This document shows, one piece after another, positions 22,855 through 34,500 of a DNA stretch of 52,559 nucleotides. Positions within the stretch are counted from its first letter, which is position 1. Each line of letters begins with the position of its first letter. This stretch comes from a virus. The translations under genes were made by a program, and so were the position numbers. The notes under the pieces were generated by a model. It saw only the letters and a list, made by a program, of their open reading frames with translations, ran no database searches and had not been told where the DNA came from. The DNA lies in the IMG/VR virus record IMGVR_UViG_3300025828_000031, positions 1-52,559 of that record, one strand, 5' to 3'.

Positions 22855-25287
22855 TTAAGTTGCTGACACTCTCACATATAATGTATATGTTCTAATTGTT
22901 CCTGGTGTAGCGACAACTGTTTGTCCAGTATATTGAGCACTGTATTGAGAAGTGTACGTGCTAGTATATTGTCCAGTGTATTGTCCACTATAGTATCCAG
23001 TATATAGTACTGCCCTTGTACCTGCAAATGTTATTGTAGCAGGACCAATGAAATTTCCCGAGTAAGGTCTACTTCCACCAAAGGTTTGCGGCGAAGATCT
23101 TACTCCAACAAAGTCATTAGAGAATGCTCTTACACCAGTAAAGGTTCTATCACTTACAAACTGTAGATTGTTGGATTGTCCGAGGTGCAGGAATCCTGTA
23201 TTATTGAGATAATATCTGACTCCTGCAAATTGACCCGCATAATTGCCCGAGTATGCTCTTGGCCCTGCAAATGTCCTTTGACCAACAAAACTTTGTCCTA
23301 TAATAAAGTGACCAGTGTTTGCGTCAATTATTGGACCCGTGCCCACAGGACGGACAAAGTTCTGAGCAGTTGCCCAATATCGAACACCAGTAAACGGAAA
23401 GTTTCTGGTTCCTACAAAAGTTATTGCTGCCCAACCTAGGAAGGGTTCGGGTGTATAATCGGTTGTCCATGCTCCAAAAGACAAATAGTTAAACTGTGGG
23501 AAGATAGGATTGACCGCAGTGAAGTTCTGGGCGGGTCCGGCGAAATATACTGGACTTGACTCAAATCCTCTGATTCCTGTATAGTTTCCTGTGAAATTGC
23601 TGGAATATTGCCTCTGCCCACTAAAATACCTAAACCCTGTATAAGTACGGATACCAGTGTAATTGCTCCCACGCGTGCCTGCCCAAGCGACGTTTGCCAC
23701 TGGGTTACCTACAGGGAAAGATGCTCCATTAGCGAGAAATTGTCTAGTCCCAGTGTACCAAATTCCGAAAGGTCTACTGCCCGTATAAGATTCTTGTAAA
23801 AACTGTCCAGGAACAACACCGCTAAATGCAATGGGGTTAGTGCCCCACTGCATAGGAGCGATGGGGACACCGCCTTGGTACGCACCCGCGAATGATCGTT
23901 GTCCAGCATATTGAGTAGCGAAATATCTTTCCCCTGTGTAAAATCTGGTACCAATGAATTCTCTCACACCAGAAAAATATCTTAAACCTGTAAAATACCT
24001 AACTCCTGTGTATGGTCGAGGTCCTGTATAATTAACTTGTCGAGATCCAAGGAATTGTTGGGGTCTTGGCCCAGTAAATGTGTTGGTGTACGGAAGATCT
24101 CTAGTACCACTAAAATATCTTAACCCTGTAAAATCTCTTGCTCCAGTAAAAGTGCGATCTGAAGCAAACGATCCAGTGTAGTATCTTACACCACTAAAGT
24201 TTCCAGTGAATTGTCCAGACCATGCTCTCGATCCAACATAATACCTTGACCCCACAAAGGTTCGTTGTCCCACGAACTGTTGAGTTTGCGGGCGCACACC
24301 AACAAAGGTATTAGTGAATGACCTTATGCCAACATATTGGTTAGTGTAATTTCTAACGCCAGCATAGTTGACCTGCCTAATGCCAACAAAGTTTTGAAAA
24401 AGTGTAGAATATCTTAGGTTAGTATAAGTGCCTAGATACTGACCAGTATACTGCCTAGCATATTGTGGACTGGTATACAACACCGTAGCATACTGAACGT
24501 TCTGTACAGTATTTTTAGTATCAAGTGCTGTACCTCTTGCTTCCCAAGTTCCAGATGCAGTGGGTGCACCGTCAGAGTCAGATCTAAGTTGATATTCCCC
24601 TACTCCATTAAGGTAATATCCCTGTTGGATCATACCGTTACCGATTTCACCAACTTCGGAAGCAGTCATTTCTTGGTAATCTTGATCACCAATTTTTTTG
24701 ATAGGGTAATATGCTTCCGGATCTACGTTTACAGTTTCTTTTCTCCAAATATGATAATTTGTAGAACCGTTTACTTTTGTGTCCGTAAAGACAGCATCAA
24801 TCCATTTAACATATTCAGATGTAGGTTGTGTTGCGCTTAAACGAAAAGAACCAACACCTTCCGTGGATACTGCTATATCGTTAACTCTTAATGCTAATGC
24901 GTTATAACTCGCAGAATCCATTTCATATAAAGCACCGTCTGAATCACAAACCACAAGTTTCGGAACTGCTCCATTAAAAGGAACTTGAGTTACAGCGTCG
25001 GTCATCTGGCGCAACGTAGTGGTAGTAGATCCACTACTAATAGAAGTTCCTGGGTGAGTACCGATCGGAGAAGTGTAAAAGGTGTCTCTGTAAACACCTA
25101 TATCAGAGTCATTAGCAGTATTGGTAAGAGTTAGGGATCCGCCATATCTTGCACCAACAGAATCGTATGCACCAACAAGACCCAGTCCACCTTCGTTCGC
25201 GAAGAGTGCTTCCTCCGCTGTGGTTAACTGTTTTAGGTCTCCACTAGAGTTTAGAATCTTTAGCGGTATTGTAGAAAACGCTGACAT
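22855..25287 (-). CDS. Hexad-repeat tail fibre, paralogue B
   Basis: An 810-residue paralogue of the protein encoded at 19093-21603. The N-terminal parts align (GTHPGTSISSGSTTTTLRQM, VGEYQLRSDSDGAPTASGTW, EARGTALDTKNTVQNVQY), as do the ends (TYTLYVRV). The repeat part again uses R-x-[FY]-x-G-x, here with more Tyr and Gln (FTGVRYFTGLRYFSGVREF, GQYTGQYTSTYTSQYSAQYT). It has its own central break around PMQWGTNPIAFSGVVPGQF. The copies have diverged clearly, so they may bind different receptors or form a hetero-fibre. An AGGAT ribosome site precedes the ATG. It lies directly after the 990-residue fibre. Confidence 0.72.
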   Translation of the reverse strand: MSAFSTIPLKILNSSGDLKQLTTAEEALFANEGGLGLVGAYDSVGARYGGSLTLTNTANDSDIGVYRDTFYTSPIGTHPGTSISSGSTTTTLRQMTDAVTQVPFNGAVPKLVVCDSDGALYEMDSASYNALALRVNDIAVSTEGVGSFRLSATQPTSEYVKWIDAVFTDTKVNGSTNYHIWRKETVNVDPEAYYPIKKIGDQDYQEMTASEVGEIGNGMIQQGYYLNGVGEYQLRSDSDGAPTASGTWEARGTALDTKNTVQNVQYATVLYTSPQYARQYTGQYLGTYTNLRYSTLFQNFVGIRQVNYAGVRNYTNQYVGIRSFTNTFVGVRPQTQQFVGQRTFVGSRYYVGSRAWSGQFTGNFSGVRYYTGSFASDRTFTGARDFTGLRYFSGTRDLPYTNTFTGPRPQQFLGSRQVNYTGPRPYTGVRYFTGLRYFSGVREFIGTRFYTGERYFATQYAGQRSFAGAYQGGVPIAPMQWGTNPIAFSGVVPGQFLQESYTGSRPFGIWYTGTRQFLANGASFPVGNPVANVAWAGTRGSNYTGIRTYTGFRYFSGQRQYSSNFTGNYTGIRGFESSPVYFAGPAQNFTAVNPIFPQFNYLSFGAWTTDYTPEPFLGWAAITFVGTRNFPFTGVRYWATAQNFVRPVGTGPIIDANTGHFIIGQSFVGQRTFAGPRAYSGNYAGQFAGVRYYLNNTGFLHLGQSNNLQFVSDRTFTGVRAFSNDFVGVRSSPQTFGGSRPYSGNFIGPATITFAGTRAVLYTGYYSGQYTGQYTSTYTSQYSAQYTGQTVVATPGTIRTYTLYVRVSAT
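22900..24500 (-). repeat. Hexad repeats R-x-[FY]-x-G-x in fibre B
   Basis: Coding repeats with the same period of about 18 bases as in fibre A but a different consensus (FTGVRYF, FVGQRTF, YTGQYTG). Short near-identical blocks such as those encoding YTGVRYFTG or QYTGQYT recur across the region. Confidence 0.75.
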
Positions 25288-25301
25288 TCTATACTATCCT
25301 A

Positions 25302-28274
25302 TTAAGGCAACGGATTCAATAATGTTCCATTATTGTCATATATATTTGGTATTCTACTATTAATATCCGCTAATGCTCCATGTACTGTTTTTGCTGTGGT
25401 GATTGGCGAACTACCGCCACTTGAAGGCATCGTAATACTACCTGCAACCGTAACATTCGCGCCAGAAAATGTCATCGCGGTAGTGGTGCCTGATTTGATA
25501 ATCAGATTACCTGCTGTATTTGTTAGTGCACCGTATTGTACAGCATTGTCCTTTAATAAAACATCAGCGCCATTGGCGTCAAGAGTAATATCGCCTTCAA
25601 CGTCAAGGACTAAACCAGTTACAACATCTATTTCTGGAGTGCCGTTCAAGTTAAAGGTAAACTTGGTTACTCCGTTGTCCTTGAAGAAAATATCTGCGCC
25701 ATTGGCATCAAGAGTAATATCACCTTCTGCATCTATGTTCGTAACGCCACCTGAAGCGATAGTTGTAGCACCGCCCGAAGTGTAAGTTGCCGTTGTGCCT
25801 GCGGTAACTGCTACAGAATTAGTTGTGTTAATTGTTCTAGAAGAAGCAGAATCAGTATGTCCGCTAGAAACATTAACAGTTCTAGATCCTGTTATCGTAT
25901 TAGTGTAATTACCAGAAGTTTGAGTTAATCCACCAGTAATGTCTAAAGTATTAGTGGCGCCCAATCCATAGGCGAAACGAGTTGTACCAGCATCTTTGAA
26001 GTCAATGTCACCACCATCAGCATCTAATGCAATATCACCAGAAACATCTAAGGTGTAGTTTCCTGTAACCGCAACGGTATTAGTTGCGCCCATGGTATGT
26101 TGAATACGAGTAGTGCCAGCGTCCTTGAAGAAGATATCTGCATCATCAGCATCTAGCGTAATATCACCAGGAATATCAAACGTCAAACTACCAGCACTTT
26201 GCGTATGTGTTACATTACTAGGATATGTTACTGAGTAATCAGCATTGTCTGCAAGAGTGTGCGTTACTTGATCAGCACCTGCGCCATTTTTGAATACGAT
26301 GTCGTTTCCGTCCGCATCCAGTGTAATATCACCAGATATGTCAAATATAAGATTACCTGAACGTGATATCGTACCATTTGTAGCAAATTGATAGTTTGTG
26401 GTTCCACCGTCTTTCAGGTATACATCACCACCATCCGCATCAAGTGTAATATCGCCAGCAGCATCTATGGTATAATCAGAAGGTGCGTCGATTTCATATG
26501 TTCCGTCATCATTAAGATTGTGAGTTACTTCATCCCCACCCGCACCGTTCTTAAATCTGATTTGATTACCGTCTGCGTCAAGAGTAATATCACCAGTAGC
26601 ATCGATCAAAACGTCAGCAGTTGAAGTTAAATCTAAACCGCCAGTAACAGCAACCGTATTAGTAGCAGCAGGATCTAAACTGAAACCTATGGCAGTTGTT
26701 CCTGCGTCCTTTAAATCTAATGATCCAGTGTTGGTGTCTAGTACGATATCACCAGATCCATCTAGGGTGTAGTTCCCTGTAACTGTGACTGTGTTTGTTG
26801 CACCCAGCGCGTAGGCAATACGATCAACACCACCGTCTTTGAATGTAATGTTTGCGTCATCAGCGTCAAGTACGATGTCTCCTGACGCATCAATTGTATA
26901 ATTGCCAGTTACAGTAGCAGTATTAGTGGCACCCAATGTATAAACAATACGATTAGTGCCTGCAACTCTATATGAGATATTAGTTCCGGCAGCATCTAAG
27001 ACAATATCATCTGCTACATCAATTGTAAGCGATCCTGTTGGAACGTCAATTTCTTGATCTGCTCCCATAATAAACGTGAAGCGATCTGCCCCACCGTCTT
27101 TCATGTATATTGTCGCGTCATCGGCATCGAGGATAATATCGCCGCCAATATCTAAAGTGTAGTTTCCTGTACCACTTTGCGTAATGGTGTACGCACCAGC
27201 ATCAGTCAGGGTGTGAGTAACAGTATCACCGCCAGCACCATTATTAAAGATAATATCATTACCGTCTGCTGATAAAGTAATATCTCCTGTGACGTCAAGT
27301 ATGGCATCGCCAGTATGAGTAATGGTGTCTGTATTAAAAGTCCAAGTAGATGCGCCATTGTTTGTATTAAGTACAAACGAAGTGAATGCATTAACTGTGA
27401 AAGCACCTGCTGTGTTCGTTAAACTAGCAGAAGAACCAGTTAAAGTAATATTAGGAGCAGCGTCGCAATTAAATCTAAACCTTTCTGTGGTGCCGTCTTT
27501 AAAGATTACATCATCATCACCAGCGTCTAAGGTAATATCTCCGGAAACGTCTAACGTGTAATCTCCATTGACAGTCACTACGTTACTTGCACCAAGGTCG
27601 TGTTTAACTCTTGATACACCCGCAACCTGCATATCTACAGTTGTACCAGCAGCATCAAGTATGATATCATCAGCGACGTCGAACAGTAAGTTTCCTACAG
27701 GAACGTCTATTTCTAAGGTAGACGCTCCCATTATAAGTTCCATATGGGTGACGCTATCATCGTCGAAACAAACGCTAGAACCGCCAGCATCAATCACAAT
27801 ATTATTCACTGCGTCAAGGATGATATTCTGTCCTGACTTTATATCAATCCTTTGTCCACCATTTTGATTTGTGCTGATCAATAATCGGTTTTGTGTTTCG
27901 GTTGAGTCTCCAGTAGGATATAAGATCTCACCAGCAGAAGCATCGAAAACTCGCTCAATCTCATTGATCGCGCCAGTTACAGTCTTATATGCAGTATTTC
28001 TATCTGCTGCGAAACTACCGCCATTGCCCCCGTGCAGGTCGCTATCTAGTTCGTTGAGAGCATCCACCAATGTATTGGCGGTAAAGTCTTCAAGACCTTT
28101 TAATTTGGTGAGTCTGAATCCATTTGTTTCTGGACCAATGGCAGAATCCAGATACTTCATATCCGAGTCAACAATGTTACCAAAATGATTAAGATCTTGG
28201 ATCAGTTGCTGGAAAGTATCTGTCGATTGAAACAGAGGATGATCGCTGTCGTGAAATCTTGGAGGGTTGCTCAT
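25302..28274 (-). CDS. Large beta-repeat tail fibre
   Basis: A 990-residue protein. The N-terminal 120 residues (PPRFHDSDHPLFQSTDTFQQ, LIQDLNHFGNIVDSDMKYLD, VDALNELDSDLHG) look like a coiled-coil attachment domain found in fibre and fibre-hinge proteins. About twenty repeats with the core GDITLDADGNDIIFKNGAG follow, alternating with VTHTLxDxGxYTIxxxxNYT-like strands. They should form a beta-helix or beta-solenoid shaft. The C-terminus IYDNNGTLLNPLP resembles that of the 182-residue fibre encoded at 12164-12712. A late promoter box lies 157 bases upstream, inside the small preceding gene. It is probably a long tail fibre or baseplate-linked fibre subunit. Confidence 0.75.
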   Translation of the reverse strand: MSNPPRFHDSDHPLFQSTDTFQQLIQDLNHFGNIVDSDMKYLDSAIGPETNGFRLTKLKGLEDFTANTLVDALNELDSDLHGGNGGSFAADRNTAYKTVTGAINEIERVFDASAGEILYPTGDSTETQNRLLISTNQNGGQRIDIKSGQNIILDAVNNIVIDAGGSSVCFDDDSVTHMELIMGASTLEIDVPVGNLLFDVADDIILDAAGTTVDMQVAGVSRVKHDLGASNVVTVNGDYTLDVSGDITLDAGDDDVIFKDGTTERFRFNCDAAPNITLTGSSASLTNTAGAFTVNAFTSFVLNTNNGASTWTFNTDTITHTGDAILDVTGDITLSADGNDIIFNNGAGGDTVTHTLTDAGAYTITQSGTGNYTLDIGGDIILDADDATIYMKDGGADRFTFIMGADQEIDVPTGSLTIDVADDIVLDAAGTNISYRVAGTNRIVYTLGATNTATVTGNYTIDASGDIVLDADDANITFKDGGVDRIAYALGATNTVTVTGNYTLDGSGDIVLDTNTGSLDLKDAGTTAIGFSLDPAATNTVAVTGGLDLTSTADVLIDATGDITLDADGNQIRFKNGAGGDEVTHNLNDDGTYEIDAPSDYTIDAAGDITLDADGGDVYLKDGGTTNYQFATNGTISRSGNLIFDISGDITLDADGNDIVFKNGAGADQVTHTLADNADYSVTYPSNVTHTQSAGSLTFDIPGDITLDADDADIFFKDAGTTRIQHTMGATNTVAVTGNYTLDVSGDIALDADGGDIDFKDAGTTRFAYGLGATNTLDITGGLTQTSGNYTNTITGSRTVNVSSGHTDSASSRTINTTNSVAVTAGTTATYTSGGATTIASGGVTNIDAEGDITLDANGADIFFKDNGVTKFTFNLNGTPEIDVVTGLVLDVEGDITLDANGADVLLKDNAVQYGALTNTAGNLIIKSGTTTAMTFSGANVTVAGSITMPSSGGSSPITTAKTVHGALADINSRIPNIYDNNGTLLNPLP
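25560..27840 (-). repeat. GDITLDADG-type beta repeats
   Basis: About twenty coding repeats of roughly 40 residues (about 120 bases) whose conserved part is [GD]DI[TV]LDADGxDIxFK. The DNA copies share blocks such as the one reading as GTAATATCACC on the plus strand, seen many times between 25560 and 27300. Confidence 0.75.
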
Positions 28275-28275
28275 T

Positions 28276-28509
28276 TTAGTATTTCTCTACCATTGATTTT
28301 ATTAGTTCTTTGAGTTCTGAGAATTCTTTTTTTAGTTCGGCAATGTCGTTTTCCATTGCATCTTTCTTAAGACGCTCCTCTTTCCTCAACCGTTTGCTTT
28401 CCCTTGCTAAACGTATTTCTTCTTCGTTGGTATTTATAACAGTCCCATTATGTACATCCTTGTACATATATGCGGAACCTGCTACTTTCAATAAAACTCT
28501 CTCATCCAT
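28276..28509 (-). CDS. Small coiled-coil protein between giant baseplate protein and fibre
   Basis: A 77-residue protein. Residues 1-30 form a short beta-rich head (VLLKVAGSAYMYKDVHNGTV) and residues 31-77 form a charged amphipathic helix (RLARESKRLRKEERLKKDAM, then AELKKEFSELKELIKSM) that is probably a coiled coil. The start overlaps the stop of the 2009-residue gene by one base. I do not recognise the family. The place between a baseplate giant and a fibre suggests an adaptor or assembly factor. Confidence 0.6.
   Translation of the reverse strand: MDERVLLKVAGSAYMYKDVHNGTVINTNEEEIRLARESKRLRKEERLKKDAMENDIAELKKEFSELKELIKSMVEKY
28431..28438 (-). promoter_or_regulatory. Possible late promoter inside the 77-aa gene
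   Basis: A perfect TATAAATA on the minus strand (28438 to 28431), within coding sequence and 157 bases before the 990-residue fibre start. It could add transcription of the fibre genes, but the location inside a gene makes it less certain. Confidence 0.4.
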
Positions 28510-31500
28510 TATATCAACGCAATTGCTTTTATGTCTCTAATGATTGGAACCTGACAAGTATTCGTTGATCTCATGACAACCTTCATCTGGAATTGTCTGA
28601 AGTCAGGCAGGTCTCCGTCTATACCGCCAGCGAGATACTTGTACTCTCTAAACTCAGGTTCAACCTCACCGTCCGCAATATACAAAGCATCTGGTGGATT
28701 GTTTTGAGGCGGCAAATATATCCAACTACTGTTGTAGATATCTTCGTCATCACCTGTCGTAGTTCTGTAATAAACGTCAATGCTTGCTGCTACTGGTTTA
28801 TGCGCCTTGACGATAATACGCAAACCGTTTGCTGCTTGAGAAAGAGTAGCAGGTTTGGTAATATGCTTAGAAGGCGAAGTACCCAAAGTAGGATCAAGTT
28901 CTGACACATATCCTGATGGCGCATTAGCATTTTGTACGATAGGATATCCTCTAAAATCAATTGAGTCCTGATTATTGTCAGAGTCAATTGGTTGATTGTC
29001 AATAATGTGATTAGTGAGTTCAACACCAATTTGTTGAATATCAATCATTGGAGATAAGTCAGAAACATACCCACTAGATTTTGCTGCCAGTGCCAAGTCT
29101 CCACCAAAGTTTGAAGATTGTGTGGTTTCAAGCGCAGCATTAACAATAATAGAAGGCACTCCACTCATTTCAACGACTTGTTGATCCGAGTTAGCAAGGT
29201 ATTTCGGACCATTCATATAGATTGGCACGCTTGGACTAAACGGCAACATACCGTTAGCATCAGTTCCTGGTGTTACATTAGTGTCAATCGCAAAACGAGG
29301 ATCGCGAGTTGCTAAGAACCTTGCATCCGCGTGAGAGTATCCACTAGTGAAAGAGGAAGAGTAGTCAATCTTTGTACCATTAAAGTTTAGATCAAGAATA
29401 TCAAACACTGCTCTATCAATATTAAATGCAGTTTCCGAAGTCGCACTATCTGCACCAAACGATCCAGCACTATCGAATGCAAGGGTAGGGTCATATGTCG
29501 GATTAGGCGATCCTGAGACAACGGAGTCGGTATTATACAACTTGACATAATATCCTTGTACGTTAGCAGAATCTACATAGTTGCCGACGTTCATTATTTC
29601 TGCGCCAGTAACACCTCTGTATTCAGTAGTAGGATCCAATCCTTCGATGCGTGGTCTGTCTCCATCACCAAGACCATGAGCAGGGTGATATACGAAGAAC
29701 CGACTTAATGAAGTAGAATCAGTAGCGGAGGAGTAGATATGATCCGATGGATACAGTGGGTTCACACAAGTAGAGTCAATTGAGAAACTCGTGTTGTAGT
29801 TATGCGCTGCTCTTACAGCAGGTTGACTATAGAAGTTCGCATTTCCTGACCCCTTAAACTTAGCAGTGTAGATACGATACGCCAAGTCTTGGTTTTGCTT
29901 TGGTGTCCAAGTTGAACCGTTTTGCGAAAGGAATAACGATCCCGTTGCTGGTTGCTTACTCACTCTCTTATCAGTTCTACCAAGGATAAGATCGTAGGTC
30001 GTTGCGATATATGCTTCATAATCATCACATTCAGCAAGAAGCACTATTGCGTATTCCTCACCAGCAGCAATATAGATTGGTTCAGGGAACTCAAACGTAA
30101 CAGGTTTAGAAAGAACTTCAGTGAGGTTCTCTTTGTCCGTAATACTGTCTACAACTGCGCGACACTCCGCAGCAGTTTTATAAACTCTATGTTGTTCGCT
30201 GATGGCATCACGCAACGGGGTGCCGTCTCGAGTGCCACGAATCTGTAACTGTAGTGGAATTTGAGGAGCAATTGAAGGTGGTGCTGATCTTAGGAATACG
30301 TCAACCTTCGTTATAAACACGCCTTCTACACTGGACTGTCCACTCACCATAAAGGTTTGTGCTAATGGGTCATATCGCTCCCATGTCGTACCAATAACAG
30401 TTTCGTCAACAACCTGAGTTGTGGTTCTTTGAGTACGATCAATATAATCCTCAGATACAATCACTCGAGTCGTGATAATATCTTTCCTGCGTACAATATT
30501 TCTACCAGTAGCAACATAAACTGTTTTCGCCATTGATAACGCATTATCATTGTTGTTTTCAGAAATGTCTAAAAGTTTTACTGGTTTGGCGCCGCATCTA
30601 AACTTCCAACCTGCATAGTCAAAGCAGCGAGGACTATCCGCGCCATGTCTCTTTATACCTTCCTTGACTTTTTGGATCCAAGTTGAAAGTTCTTTTGCAT
30701 GCGGGAATATTCCGGATTTAGGAACAGGAACTCTAGCATTGTTTGGAATAAACATATCAAAGTAAAGTCTGCCCTGATCATCTGAAATCAACACGTTTTC
30801 GTTAGATGCACCAGTCGCATTAGGATGCCTTTGATACCTTCTCTGTGAAGGTGGGTACTGCTTCCTGTGCGCCTTCTGATTAACAAGTGCAGTATAGTTT
30901 GCTTGAGTGCTGAGATCAAGCACCCATTGGTCCATACGAACATTATCAAAGTACAACCAGAAACGAGTATTAGGTCGCAAACCTTCTGCTTTCGCAAGGA
31001 CACGTCTTTGACGAATAAACGGTACAGTGTTTACTGCTACGACTCTGTCGCGCTGCATGGTACGATAAGAATCGCTGACCACACGTGTTTTCACGCGTTC
31101 CCTAGTGGTCACAGTAGTTTGAACAGTTTGTCTTACTAACTCTCTTTCGCGTTCTCTACGACGCCATCTTCCAGCTATTGTTGTTCTCCTAGTGGCACCA
31201 GTAAGTCTGCCTCGTGCCATTCTAGTGTAAGTGGTAGTAGCAGTTGTAGTTTTAGGTACATAATTTGAAAGATCGTTAATCTTAACATGTATAGTACCGC
31301 CAGAAACATGTCGATCTGGTAAACGAGTTTGATCTACCCAAAAATCACCAGTTGGATTAAGTCTGAGATATCCTTCACCTTGGAACACGTTGAATGGGTT
31401 TACATTGTAGTAACCACGTTCTTCATAATCGTATGGTGTTCTCCAAGAAATCATTTCTTGAGTTAGGGTTGGATCTAAAACTGTTGTATACTTCAACATC

Positions 31501-34500
31501 AACATATCGCCGCGTTGAACCACACTAGAGTCTCCTGGAGTTGCCATAGCAGTAGGAGAGTTGGTCGCTACAGTTCTGCTGTATGCTGAATTAAAACTTG
31601 TTATTACAGTATCGTCAGAATCGTATAAGAAGTCATTGTATCTCTTATCTATTTTTGGATATATTAAAGATTCATCGACATCTAGTGCTTGGGTGATCCA
31701 GTTAGGATCGTCAAGATAATTTGGTCCAGTAGTAGATGCAGTAAGTGCGAGACCCTTAGTGAAGTCATCTACAAAGAAACCAGTCTTAGATCGAAGCGAT
31801 CCATCAGCACCCAACTCTACAAGATTCTGTGCTTCATTCTCAATAAAGGAAAGCGAAACTGTTTCTTCTAGATTAGAAACTCTGTCACGCAAATCGTCGA
31901 TATCTGACATCGTATAACGAGGATAACGATTAGCATTGATCATAACATCGCCAATGTCTTTAGTGTTACCGCCCAACAAAACACTAAACAGAGGCATCTG
32001 ATTTTCTTTCTGACTAGGGAAGGTTGGTTGTAATCCCTCTATGCCGCTGTTTACATAAATGATAGGTTTAAATGTATCCTTCGTATACGCAAGCGTAATT
32101 TGATCAATACGCTGGTTATAGTATTCAACACCATGGATTATTTCGTCACCGTCTCTAGGGTGTTCGATGTAGTTTGCAGCGCCCATATTATCTGCTGTTG
32201 GATCAAGTTTAGGACGGAAGTCGAAATAGTTGTGTAATGGGTACAACCTACCGTCTATCCTAGATTGGTACGTTGGGATGTCTCCGTAATCAAACCAAGT
32301 AGAATCTAGCAAGTTGTAGGAGTTTGGAGAGAAATAATCTCCAGCACCGCTCCACTCAAAATATGCGATTTTTGCTCGGATATTAGTAACGCCCGATCCG
32401 GATCCAGATGGACGTAACTCTATTGGTCCATAATAGTTGTCTCTTTGACCACCGTCAAACTCAACTTGATGAGTCAGTTCAGTACCATTAGAATCGTTTT
32501 CATATGCCTCTAGGAGTTCAACACCGTCATAAAGAGGTGCGCCACCAACTGGTGCTTCGCCTGCCCCTTTGAAAGTGACGCGGAAAACGCTTCCGGTTTT
32601 TTCGAAAGTGAACCAATCTTCTCGATACGTTTTTGTTTTCGCTGAAACCGGACTAGCAGGAGTGCCTTTCTGAACATAGTAGAAAAGAGAGTATACATCT
32701 CCGAGGTTGCCACCTAGAGCAAGCAGGTCTTGAATCTTGCCAGGATTTGATACTGGGTTTATATCTGCAACAGGCACCGTAAAGGTTTTATTCTGAGTAA
32801 GATTGATTAAAGTCCACTGCCCTTCGTCAATGTAAGATTCAAAAGGATTCAAAGAAGGAATAGCGAGTTCGTCACCAGCAGTATCGGATGTAATAGCAGA
32901 TGAATGACGCAGCACAGTGTACTGAACATTACTAACCTGTTTAACTCGGAAATCTGATATCTCGTACAATGAGATGTTATCTTCTGGTGCTTCAATATAT
33001 GTGTTATTAGGGTTGTCCCCATTACGATACAATAAAATCGCGTCACTAGCATTACCGCCCTTTACAGTCATTTTCGCAGCGTCTCTAAAGTTTTGACCTG
33101 CATTCATATTAATGTCGTACAAGTGAATTCTGTAATGTACATCTGCTGCTTCAACACTATCACTGGTGTTTATTTGACCAGTGTTACGCAAAGATTTTAT
33201 TCTGGCATATCCAATTACGGCGTCACTACTGTTAAGAAGCGAATACCGTTGTTGAGTGTTTAAGTTGGGTATACCACTAGTTGTTGCCCAATTACCCAAA
33301 TAAGAAGGAGAACTATCAACTGCTCTTGTGGCGCCATCGCTCAAAGCACCAACGTAGTTCTTATATGGCGTGACAGTCTTCTTATCAGAATCAGTAGTGA
33401 CCGAAACTGGTTTCAGTACATCGAGGTTTTTCTCGAGTTGCTGTTCTAAGCGATAACCATCTAAGTATGCTATTGGGTTATTACCAAATTCGCCAACTGG
33501 CATGTGGTATCGAATCTTATTCACTACCTGATTAGAGTCCCTTTCTTGAATCTCAAGGTTGAAAGGATGGACAACAAACTTACCAGTTGTTTCTTCTTGG
33601 CGCTCTGCCAGACGCTTTTCGACTTGATTGAAACTATCCGTACCTTCTTTGATCTGTACAATTTTAGTTTCTCTAACGGTAGCGAAAGGCAAGAAGTCTA
33701 GATTATCAGCAACTGCATCTCTAGTTGCGAGTAACAATCGAATTCTAAATCTATCAGCACCAGGAGACGAAAGGTTCGGGCGAGCACCTTGGTTGTCATA
33801 CAGTGCTTCATCATCAAGCACAGTAACCACATCTTGTACTACTTCAAAACCAACGGCGGCATTAGCGACTTCGCTATAAGGCGAAATGACTATTTGTTGC
33901 GCAGGTGCGTATACAAAGAATCCTTGAGTAAAGAAGTCTGCGCCCTGCATAGTAAACATGACACCTTTGCCAGTAGGCGAAGGAACGTCCGAACGACCTT
34001 CCACAACTTGAAGGTCGTCCAATCCTGGACTTGTAAGGGTCTCGCCCAAACCAAAGGTCAATGGTGTAGTTTGAGTTTCTGTAGAGTTAGTTTTGTTCTG
34101 TCCAGCGTCGATGTATCTTCCATACAATACTGGGAAAGATCCTGTACCATCATTAGCATCAGTGACTTCTACGTGACTGACTACAAATTTTAGACCCGAC
34201 GTTCCGGTCTTAGCAGCACCCGTAAAAACTGCGCCGAGATATTGTTTTGCTTCTTGGGGCAATACAGGATTAGTAACATCCGTTGTTCTGGCAACTACAA
34301 CATAGTCGCGGATTTCAGTACCAGCACCTGAAGACTTAGGACTTACAGCAGCACCATCTAAGAAAATATTTCGGGCGAACCGAGTAATCTGCGTTTGTAG
34401 AATAGTTTGTAACTGTGTAAGTTCGCGTGCCTGCAAAGGGCGACCGCTATTGAACAGGATACGTTGATATCCGGCACTATCAAGGAAGTCGTCCTTGTAT

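Noticed and set aside
19093-25287. Diversity-generating retroelement in the repeat fibres
   Set aside because: There is no reverse transcriptase, no template repeat and no adenine-biased variation pattern in the window. The repeats are explained by protein periodicity.
25302-28274. CRISPR-like array because of regularly recurring 20-30 base blocks
   Set aside because: The blocks are coding repeats of the fibre in one open frame and vary with synonymous changes; spacers are not unique non-coding DNA.
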